Shown: piece after piece, positions 58,315 through 64,000 of the stretch
Position numbering within the stretch: position 1 is the first letter of the stretch
Layout of the letters: each line of letters starts with the position of its first letter
Assembly: GCA_036555585.1 (NCBI GenBank)
Contig: DATBLE010000017.1
Span: 1 to 64,000 of the forward strand
DNA: 64,000 bases
Origin: DATBLE01 sp036555585
Lineage (GTDB): Bacteria; Actinomycetota; Thermoleophilia; Gaiellales; Gaiellaceae
Direction: 5' to 3'
Made by a program: the position numbers and the translations under genes
Notes under the pieces: generated by a model
What the model was told of the DNA's origin: nothing
Database searches by the model: none
Seen by the model: the letters and a program-made list of their open reading frames with translations, nothing else

Positions 58315-59681
58315 CAGTGCGTCACCTCCCCGACCTGCGCTACGAGATGCTCGGGGAGCAGGTCGCCCTCGCGTGCGTCGCGCGTCATCGCGCCGTAGCC
58401 GCCCGGCAGCTCGTGCCCGATCGCCCCGGCGATCGACTGGATGGTCGGCACGGTCGACGGGTCGGTGTACGCGATCCCGTTCGGCGACGTGTCGCCGATC
58501 CGGTTCGCGTTCTTCAGGCGCAGCTCGAACGGGTCCACGCCGAGCACCTCCGCGACGCGGCTGACGTGCATCTCGGTGGCGAACGAGACCGACGTGACGC
58601 CGAAGCCGCGCATCGCCGTCGTCGGCACGCGGTTGGTGAAGACGACGTAGCCGTCGAAGTGGAGGTTCGGGATCGTGTACGCGCCGGTGTGGTGGAAGCT
58701 GTGCTTCGTCACGCCGTAGGGCGAGAAGCGCGCGTAGGCCCCTGCGTCGTGGAGGGTGAGCATCTTGCGGCCCAGGATCCAGCCGTCCTTCGTCACCGCG
58801 TCGGCGATCTCCATGTGCCACGGCGCGCGGGTGGAGGAGCAGAGGAACTCCTCCTCGCGCGTCCAGCGCCATTTGACCGGCCGGCCCGCCTTCAGCGCGG
58901 CGAGCGCCGAGACCGTCTCGGCCGCGGTGTCGACCTTGCCGCCGAAGCCGCCGCCGACGGTGCCGCCGACGAACTTCAGCTTGTTCAGCGGCCACTCGAG
59001 ATGGGCGGCGACGACGCCCATCGAGAAGTAGAGGGCCTGGGTGCACGAGTAGATGGTCAGGCGCCCGCTGGGCTCGGGCACCGCCAGCGCGATCTGCGTC
59101 TCCATCGGCACCTGCTCGATCGCCGCCGGCCGGTAGACGCCCGCGACGATCGCGTCGGCCTCGTCGAACGCCCGGTCGATGTCGCCCTTGCGGATCTGGC
59201 GCACGTCCATCTCGGCCTCGAAGTGCGGGTACCAGTTGCCCCAGTGGTGGGCCTGGGGGGCGTCCGGGTCCGCCGCCTTGCGCACGTCGAAGAGGGCCGG
59301 GCGCTCGTCGAGGTCGATCTCGATCGCCTCGGTCGCGAGCTGCGCGGTCTCCTCGTCCTCGGCCGCGACCAGCGCGATCGGCTGTCCCTTGTAGCGAACC
59401 TCGTCCTTGGCCAGCAGCGGCTCGTCCCCGGGGATGCCGAGCGCCTCGAGGTGCCCGTAGACGAGGCGGGGCACGTCCTGCCAGGTGACGATCGCGTGCA
59501 CGCCCTTGATCGCGGCGGCCTTCTTCGTGTCCAGCTTCGCGATCCCGGCGTGGTGGAGCGGCGAGCGCAGCGCCTTCGCCCAGAGCATGTTCGGGACACG
59601 GACGTCGTCGACGAACTGCGTGCGCCCGGTGACGTGGGCGACCCCGTCGTAGCGCGGAAGGCGTGCGCCGACGGCCTTCAC
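58314..59681 (-). CDS. Molybdenum hydroxylase large subunit, N-terminal half
   Basis: A 455-residue protein holding the a/b hammerhead domain (residues about 10-125) and MoCoBD_1. Blocks: RYDGVAHVTGRTQFVDD, YKGQPIALVAAEDEETAQ, VPMETQIALAVPEP, FVGGTVGGGFGGKVD (cofactor contact) and TTAMRGFGVTSVSFATEM. The protein stops where CoxL/XdhB enzymes normally continue; the remainder is the next gene. GTG 59681 overlaps the Fe-S subunit stop. Confidence 0.88.
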   Translation of the reverse strand: MKAVGARLPRYDGVAHVTGRTQFVDDVRVPNMLWAKALRSPLHHAGIAKLDTKKAAAIKGVHAIVTWQDVPRLVYGHLEALGIPGDEPLLAKDEVRYKGQPIALVAAEDEETAQLATEAIEIDLDERPALFDVRKAADPDAPQAHHWGNWYPHFEAEMDVRQIRKGDIDRAFDEADAIVAGVYRPAAIEQVPMETQIALAVPEPSGRLTIYSCTQALYFSMGVVAAHLEWPLNKLKFVGGTVGGGFGGKVDTAAETVSALAALKAGRPVKWRWTREEEFLCSSTRAPWHMEIADAVTKDGWILGRKMLTLHDAGAYARFSPYGVTKHSFHHTGAYTIPNLHFDGYVVFTNRVPTTAMRGFGVTSVSFATEMHVSRVAEVLGVDPFELRLKNANRIGDTSPNGIAYTDPSTVPTIQSIAGAIGHELPGGYGAMTRDAREGDLLPEHLVAQVGEVTH

Positions 59682-60133
59682 GACGCGCCTCCGACCGCAG
59701 CCTCGACCGCCTCGACGATCTTCACGTAGCCGGTGCAGCGGCACACGTGGCCGGCGAGAGCCTCCTCGATCTCGCTCCGTCCGGCCTTCGGCGAGCGCCC
59801 GATCAGCGCATGCGTGGCCAGGAGGAAGCCGGGCGTGCAATACCCGCACTGCGAGCCGTAGTGCTCGTGGAACGCGGCCTGTACGGGTCCGAGCTGCTCG
59901 GGAGTGCCGAGCCCCTCGACGGTGGTGATCGCAGCGCCGTCCACCGCGGCCAGCGGCAGCAGGCACGAGCGCCGGGGCTCGCCGTCGACCAGCACGGTGC
60001 ACGTGCCGCAGCCCCCCTGCTGGCAGCCGGCCTTCGGGCTGGTGATCCCGACCTCCTCGCGCAGGACGTGCAGCAGCGGCCGGAGCGCGTGGCTCTCGAC
60101 CTCATGGTCGATCCCGTTCACGGTCAGCTTCAC
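59678..60133 (-). CDS. Molybdenum hydroxylase 2Fe-2S subunit (CoxS-like)
   Basis: A 151-residue protein with two 2Fe-2S clusters: the plant-ferredoxin type at AGCQQGGCGTCTVLVDGEPRR and the helical type at GSQCGYCTPGF with HVCRCTGYVKI. It passes electrons from the Mo site to FAD. GTG start overlaps the FAD-subunit stop (GTGA). Confidence 0.93.
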   Translation of the reverse strand: MKLTVNGIDHEVESHALRPLLHVLREEVGITSPKAGCQQGGCGTCTVLVDGEPRRSCLLPLAAVDGAAITTVEGLGTPEQLGPVQAAFHEHYGSQCGYCTPGFLLATHALIGRSPKAGRSEIEEALAGHVCRCTGYVKIVEAVEAAVGGAS

Positions 60134-60885
60134 GATCCCCCCTCGAGGTCGGTGAGCGCGCGCTCCACGAGGCGCGGCAGCAGTTGCGTGCGGTACCACG
60201 CGGAGGCCAGGGCGTCGTCGCGGAGCTCGAGGCCGGCGAGCGGGTCGTCGGCGTCCAGGAGGACGGCCCGCGGCGCGACGCCGGTGGCGGCGAGCCGCAG
60301 CTCGCCGTCCCGCTTCGCGGCCGCGACCGCGAGGATCGTGTAGTGGTGGGTGTGCGGCCGCCAGACCGCGGCGTACCCGGCCGCCCGCGGCGCGTCGTCG
60401 TAGGAGACGTCGAGGACGAGCCGCCCCGCGCCCTCGGCGAGGAAGGTCTCCAGCGGCTCGGAGCGCTCGCCGCCCTTGCCGGCCGAGCGCACGCTCGCTC
60501 CCAGGGCGATCAGCGCCGCCTGCAGGTCCCCGCGCGGCGTGTCGTCGGTCGAGGCCGAGCAGACGTTGCCGCCGACCGTTGCCTGCGCCCGCACCTCGAG
60601 ATCGCCGACGTGGGTCGCCGCCTGGGCGAGGGGAGGATCCGCGTCCACCAGGTCCGAGACGGGTGTGGCCGCGCCGATCGTCACGGTGCCGTCCTTGCGG
60701 CTGATTCCGGAGAGACCGGCGCGCCCGAGGTACAGCGCGCTCTTCGGGCGGAGCCGTCCGGAGGCCAGCTCGGGCACGACGATCGTGCCGCCGGCGACGA
60801 CCGTGACGTCCTTGCCGTCGCCGAACGCCTCGACCGCCTCGGCGGCCGAGGACGGAATCAGCACGGAGACGTCGTTCAACCCCAC
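60130..60885 (-). CDS. Molybdenum hydroxylase FAD subunit (CoxM-like)
   Basis: A 251-residue FAD-binding protein: TVVAGGTIVVPELASG, IGAATPVSDLVDADP, QATVGGNVCSASTDDTPRGDL. First gene of the medium-small-large (split)-cupin operon. GTG 60885 lies about 2 nt after the predicted transcription start, so the mRNA is probably leaderless. The substrate of the enzyme is unknown; it lacks clear CO-dehydrogenase hallmarks. Confidence 0.9.
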   Translation of the reverse strand: MGLNDVSVLIPSSAAEAVEAFGDGKDVTVVAGGTIVVPELASGRLRPKSALYLGRAGLSGISRKDGTVTIGAATPVSDLVDADPPLAQAATHVGDLEVRAQATVGGNVCSASTDDTPRGDLQAALIALGASVRSAGKGGERSEPLETFLAEGAGRLVLDVSYDDAPRAAGYAAVWRPHTHHYTILAVAAAKRDGELRLAATGVAPRAVLLDADDPLAGLELRDDALASAWYRTQLLPRLVERALTDLEGGS

Positions 60886-60893
60886 CGCATCCG

Positions 60894-60923
60894 ATTCTCA
60901 CGTCACACCGCTCTTGCTGTCAA
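60894..60923 (-). promoter_or_regulatory. Promoter of the molybdenum hydroxylase operon
   Basis: On the minus strand a consensus TTGACA (60923-60918) and GAGAAT (60899-60894) are separated by 18 nt. The predicted start at about 60887 coincides with the first codon. Confidence 0.55.
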
Positions 60924-60943
60924 ACAAGGAACGGTCGTAGGCT
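60914..60943 (+). promoter_or_regulatory. Promoter of the methyltransferase gene
   Basis: TTGCTG (60914-60919), 18 nt, TAGGCT (60938-60943). It overlaps the -35 of the divergent operon, so the two promoters probably compete. Confidence 0.4.
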
Positions 60944-60977
60944 GGTCGCGTCGAAATTCCGCCCCAAGGAGGCAGGC

Positions 60978-62072
60978 ATGAGCACTCTGGCGACCACGGA
61001 GGAGCGACGCGACGCGCTCGTGGAGCGGCTGTTCGAAGCGACGCTCGGCGCGTTCGACCTGCTCACGGTGTATCTCGGAGACCGGCTGGGGCTCTACGCC
61101 GCGCTGGCCGACCGCGGTGCGAGCACGTCGGGCGAGCTCGCCGCGGCAGCCGGGATCCACGAGCGCTACGCACGGGAATGGCTCGAGCAGCAGGCGATGA
61201 GCGGGATCCTCGACGTGGACGATCCCGGCGGGGGGTCCGGCGAGCGCCGCTACTCGCTGCCGGCTGGACACGACGAGGCGCTCCTCCACGAGACGAGCCT
61301 CAACTGCATCGCCCCGATGGCACAGGCGATGGTCGCCTGCACGCGACCGCTTGACGCGCTGATGGACGCCTTCCGCTCGGGCGACGGCGTGCCGTACGCC
61401 GACTACGGCGCCGACCTCCACGAGGGACAGGCCCGGTTCACGCGGCCGCTGTTCGAGCACCTGCTCGGCTCCGAGTGGCTGCCCGGCGTGCCGGACGTCC
61501 ACGAGCGCCTCCGGGCCGATCCGCCGGCGCGGGTGGCCGACGTGGCCTGCGGGCTCGGCCGCTCGTCGATCGCGCTCGCCCGGGCGTACCCGAAGGTGAT
61601 GGTGGACGGCGTCGACCTCGACGGGGCGTCGATCGCCCGCGCGCGGGACCTCCTCCCCGGCAGCGGCGTGGAGGACCGGGTCGCCTTCCACCACGCGGAC
61701 GCGGCCGACCCGGGGTTCTCGGAGCGGTACGACCTGGTCACGATCTTCGAGGCGCTTCACGACATGTCGTACCCGGTCGAGGTGCTCGGGACCCTGCGCG
61801 GGATGCTGGCCGAGGGCGGCTCGCTGATCGTGGGCGACGAGCGGACGGCGGAGCGCTTCTCCCTCGACGCCGGGCCGGTCGAGCGTCTCTACTACGGCTT
61901 CAGCGTCCTTCACTGCCTGCCGGTGGGCATGGTCGGGGACGACGCGGCCGGCACCGGGACGGTCATGCGCGAGGGAACGGTGCGGACGTACGCCGAGCAG
62001 GCCGGCTTCGCGCATTTCGAGGTGCTGCCGATCGAGAACGACTTCTGGCGGTTCTACCGGCTGTCCGGGTAG
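60978..62072 (+). CDS. SAM-dependent methyltransferase with N-terminal winged helix
   Basis: A 364-residue protein. The N-terminal helical/winged domain (LYAALADRGASTSGELAAAAGI) is that of Rv2258c-like and O-methyltransferase-type enzymes. The Rossmann methyltransferase has motif I VADVACGLGRSS, the acidic VDGVDLDGASI, and VTIFEALHDMSYP. AAGGAGG precedes the ATG. It may methylate a small metabolite; no cluster context fixes the substrate. Confidence 0.88.
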   Translation: MSTLATTEERRDALVERLFEATLGAFDLLTVYLGDRLGLYAALADRGASTSGELAAAAGIHERYAREWLEQQAMSGILDVDDPGGGSGERRYSLPAGHDEALLHETSLNCIAPMAQAMVACTRPLDALMDAFRSGDGVPYADYGADLHEGQARFTRPLFEHLLGSEWLPGVPDVHERLRADPPARVADVACGLGRSSIALARAYPKVMVDGVDLDGASIARARDLLPGSGVEDRVAFHHADAADPGFSERYDLVTIFEALHDMSYPVEVLGTLRGMLAEGGSLIVGDERTAERFSLDAGPVERLYYGFSVLHCLPVGMVGDDAAGTGTVMREGTVRTYAEQAGFAHFEVLPIENDFWRFYRLSG

Positions 62073-62073
62073 G

Positions 62074-62961
62074 TCAGACCGCCGCGACGGGCGAGGCCAC
62101 CTCGGCCGCGAACTCGGCGACGTCGAGCTCCGGCCCGGGCACCTCCTGTCTCAGGCGGGCGACGACCCGGCCGCCCTCGACGCGGGCCGGGAAGTCGTGC
62201 AGGGGCAGGACGAAGTCGTGATTGAGCGCGCGCTTGATCGCGGCCTTCTCGGCGCGTTTGGTCATCGTGTGGTTGCCGGTCGTCTGCGGCTCGAAGGCGA
62301 GGGACTGGTGCCACGGCTCGACGATCTGGTTCTGGATGTCGTAGATCACGTCGCCGCAGATGCACGCCGTTCCCTCGGCGGTCTCGACCAGCACGTTCAT
62401 CGAGCCCTCGGTGTGCCCGCCGGCCGCCTCGCACACGATCCCGTCGTAGATCTGGTCCGGTCCCGACAGCTCGAGGTCCAGGAGCCTCAAGGCACCGGGC
62501 GTGTGCAGGCGGTCGACGTGGTGCTTGACGTACTCGGGCGGGTACTGCGCGCCCATCAGGCCGGAGACGGAGTGCTCCAGCTCGCGGCGGTTCATCACCA
62601 CGGGCGTCGTCAGCGGGAAGCGATCGTCCTGGCCCGCGTGGTCGATGTGGCAGTGGGTGTGCAGCACGGCGGCCACGTCCTCGATCGCGACCCCGTGCGT
62701 GGCGAGGGCGTTCTCCAGCTGCATGTCCTCGTCGACGCGGCCCAGCATCCCGAGCCGCTCCATGATCCCGGGCTCTTTCGCGCCGGTGTCGACGAGGATC
62801 GGCCCGGCGGGGTTGCCCAGGATCAGGACGCCCCACGTGTGCACCCACACCGGCGTGCCCATGTTGCGGGCGAGCACGAGGAAGCTCGACTCGACGAAGA
62901 CGTCCGTGAGCGAGAGCAGGCGGATCTCGTGCGTCGCCACGGGGCGTTCATACGCCTGCAA
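62074..62961 (-). CDS. MBL-fold hydrolase, lactonase-like
   Basis: A 295-residue metallo-beta-lactamase-fold protein. The zinc motif HTHCHIDHAGQ (HxHxDH), the later His in AAGGHTEGSMNV, and Asp/His in CICGDVIYD and LPLHDFP are in the order of N-acyl-homoserine lactonase-like hydrolases. TTG 62961 is the first start; GTG at codon 8 is an alternative. The gene ends 1 nt from the methyltransferase stop. Confidence 0.87.
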   Translation of the reverse strand: MQAYERPVATHEIRLLSLTDVFVESSFLVLARNMGTPVWVHTWGVLILGNPAGPILVDTGAKEPGIMERLGMLGRVDEDMQLENALATHGVAIEDVAAVLHTHCHIDHAGQDDRFPLTTPVVMNRRELEHSVSGLMGAQYPPEYVKHHVDRLHTPGALRLLDLELSGPDQIYDGIVCEAAGGHTEGSMNVLVETAEGTACICGDVIYDIQNQIVEPWHQSLAFEPQTTGNHTMTKRAEKAAIKRALNHDFVLPLHDFPARVEGGRVVARLRQEVPGPELDVAEFAAEVASPVAAV

Positions 62962-62983
62962 GCCCCGGAAGTCAACGCGTCAC

Positions 62984-62989
62984 TAGAGT
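62984..62989 (+). promoter_or_regulatory. -10 box of a leaderless MoxR transcript
   Basis: TAGAGT ends 6 nt before ATG 62996, in a 34-nt divergent gap with no Shine-Dalgarno. Confidence 0.45.
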
Positions 62990-62995
62990 TATTCC

Positions 62996-63871
62996 ATGGC
63001 CTTCCCGTCGATCGACGAGCTGGAAGCCGCGCTCCGCCAGGCGGACTACCTGCCGGATCGCGGCCTGGCGACGGCGCTCTTCCTGTCGATCCGGCTCGAG
63101 AAGCCGCTGCTGCTCGAGGGCGAGGCGGGCGTCGGCAAGACCGAGGCGGCGAAGGCGCTGGCCCGGGCGCTGCCCGCCCGGCTGATCCGGCTCCAGTGCT
63201 ACGAGGGGCTCGACGTCGCCCACGCGGTCTACGAGTGGAACTACTCACGGCAGCTCCTGCACATCCGGGCGGCGCAGGAGGGGACGGTGGACGAGGCGGA
63301 GCTCTTCGGGCCGGAGTTCCTGATCCGGCGGCCGCTGCTGGAGGCGATCGAGAGCGAGGAGCCGGTCGTGCTGCTGATCGACGAGATCGACCGCGCCGAC
63401 GAGGAGTTCGAGGCGTTCCTGCTCGAGGTGCTCTCCGACTTCCAGATCACGATTCCCGAGGTCGGCACGGTGTCGGCCGCGCGGCGGCCGAGCGTGATCC
63501 TGACCTCGAACCGCACGCGCGAGCTGCACGACGCGCTCAAGCGACGCTGCCTCTTCCACTGGATCGGGCACCCGGCGCTCGAGCGCGAGATCGAGATCGT
63601 GGTCCTGCGCGTCCCGGGCATCCCGGAGCGCCTGGCCGTCCAGGCGGCACGGTTCGTGCGCGGGCTGCGCGGGCTCGACCTGGCCAAGCCGCCCGGGGTG
63701 GCCGAGACGATCGACTGGGCGCAGGCCCTGGCCGCGCTCGGTCGTGACGACCTGGACGCCGAGATCGTCGAGCAGACGCTCGGCTCGGTGCTGAAGTACC
63801 ACGAGGACCTGGAGACGGTTCGCGACGCTGCGCTCGCCACCCTCGTGGAGGAGGCACGGGCTGTCGGGTAA
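62996..63871 (+). CDS. MoxR-family AAA+ ATPase (CoxD-like)
   Basis: A 291-residue AAA+ chaperone. Walker A EGEAGVGKTEAAKAL, RLQCYEGLDVAHAVYEWNY (CoxD signature), Walker B VLLIDEIDRADEEFEAFLLE, sensor VILTSNRTRELHDALKRRC. CoxD-type ATPases mature molybdenum hydroxylases together with the VWA protein CoxE, which begins at the end of this gene. This supports the hydroxylase cluster 2 kb upstream as its client. Confidence 0.9.
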   Translation: MAFPSIDELEAALRQADYLPDRGLATALFLSIRLEKPLLLEGEAGVGKTEAAKALARALPARLIRLQCYEGLDVAHAVYEWNYSRQLLHIRAAQEGTVDEAELFGPEFLIRRPLLEAIESEEPVVLLIDEIDRADEEFEAFLLEVLSDFQITIPEVGTVSAARRPSVILTSNRTRELHDALKRRCLFHWIGHPALEREIEIVVLRVPGIPERLAVQAARFVRGLRGLDLAKPPGVAETIDWAQALAALGRDDLDAEIVEQTLGSVLKYHEDLETVRDAALATLVEEARAVG

Positions 63872-64000
63872 CGCTCTGGTCCGGCAGGTCGTCACCTTCG
63901 GGCGCGTCCTGCGCGAAGCCGGCCTGGAGGTCGGGCCGGGGCGGATCTGCGACGCGATGACGGGCCTCGACGCGGTGGGGATCGACCGCCGCGACGACGT
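63861..64000 (+). CDS. VWA-domain CoxE-like protein, N-terminal fragment
   Basis: Frame open to the window edge (46 residues). LVRQVVTFGRVLREAGLEVGP, then RICDAMTGLDAVGIDRRDDV, matches the N-terminus of CoxE/VWA-containing proteins. No ATG, GTG or TTG is available; CTG 63861 sits 6 nt after GGAGGAGG inside the MoxR gene and is the probable start. Works with the MoxR ATPase in molybdenum enzyme maturation. Confidence 0.7.
   Translation, partial: MSGNALVRQVVTFGRVLREAGLEVGPGRICDAMTGLDAVGIDRRDD

Noticed and set aside
57211..59681. Split molybdenum subunit as a simple frameshift mutation
   Set aside because: The junction has a proper stop and an ATG start overlapping as TGATG at a domain border, like other coupled genes in the window.
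1..64000. CRISPR arrays, prophage or integron structures
   Set aside because: No regularly spaced direct repeats, phage structural genes or integrase were seen.

Overview
The window comes from a very GC-rich genome (third codon positions almost all G or C, GTG and TTG starts common) with tightly packed genes. Most same-strand neighbours overlap as ATGA, GTGA or TGATG, and many convergent genes meet within a few bases. Several genes look leaderless: a TAG(A/G)NT-like -10 box lies 6-7 nt before the start codon and there is no Shine-Dalgarno. With a topoisomerase I lacking zinc fingers, Cox/Xdh-type molybdenum hydroxylases and many sugar and peptide catabolic operons, this suggests a soil actinobacterium, possibly class Thermoleophilia (Gaiellales/Solirubrobacterales). 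The lineage is inference; there is no rRNA here to test it.

Layout. 1-6.4 kb: the tail of a DUF1835-type gene, a membrane protein, a convergent anti-sigma/ECF sigma pair, and three secreted proteins (COG4315 repeat, RTX-like, alkaline-phosphatase fold), each followed by a strong hairpin. 6.4-8.4 kb: a divergent NarL-type two-component system. 8.6-14.8 kb: an operon for acyltransferase, 5'-3' exonuclease and HDAC-type deacetylase on the minus strand, then topA and the primary sigma factor gene, which has a long structured leader. 14.9-21.9 kb: a peptide ABC importer (binding protein, two permeases, two ATPases) ending in a cytoplasmic NlpC/P60 peptidase, probably for cell-wall peptide recovery. 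Each permease gene is preceded by a 167-nt, 96% identical element that folds into one nested hairpin and carries the permease Shine-Dalgarno in its outer stem. 21.9-25.4 kb: a DUF4015/polysaccharide-deacetylase fusion and an alpha/beta hydrolase.

25.4-38.6 kb: a complete L-rhamnose region. The minus-strand operon holds a DeoR regulator, RhaB, a bifunctional aldolase/dehydrogenase, and an ABC importer (ATPase, two permeases, binding protein). The divergent plus-strand genes are RhaI, RhaM and LutABC. Together they take rhamnose to dihydroxyacetone phosphate plus L-lactate, and lactate to pyruvate. 38.6-41.2 kb: a REP-associated tyrosine transposase with REP palindromes, an FAH-family enzyme, an MFS transporter and a small Cys/Gly-rich ORF.

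41.3-50.0 kb (minus strand): an oxidative sugar-acid cluster (SDR, FAH-family enzyme, aldehyde dehydrogenase, epimerase, ThDP enzyme), followed by a Mg/Co-chelatase whose AAA+ and VWA halves lie in different frames, joined at an A7 run that looks like a programmed -1 frameshift site. 50.1-55.0 kb: a B12-dependent diol/glycerol dehydratase with the small subunit first and the large and medium subunits fused, then small metabolic genes. 55.1-64.0 kb: an MFS transporter, a cupin, a molybdenum hydroxylase operon whose large subunit is split into two genes, a methyltransferase, an MBL-fold hydrolase and the start of a coxD-coxE pair.

The strongest candidates for undescribed biology are the twin 167-nt hairpin leaders at 16.5 and 17.75 kb, the frameshifting chelatase at 42.75 kb, the structured leader of the sigma gene at 13.6 kb and the rearranged diol dehydratase at 50.1 kb. 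No tRNA, rRNA, CRISPR array or prophage was recognised.
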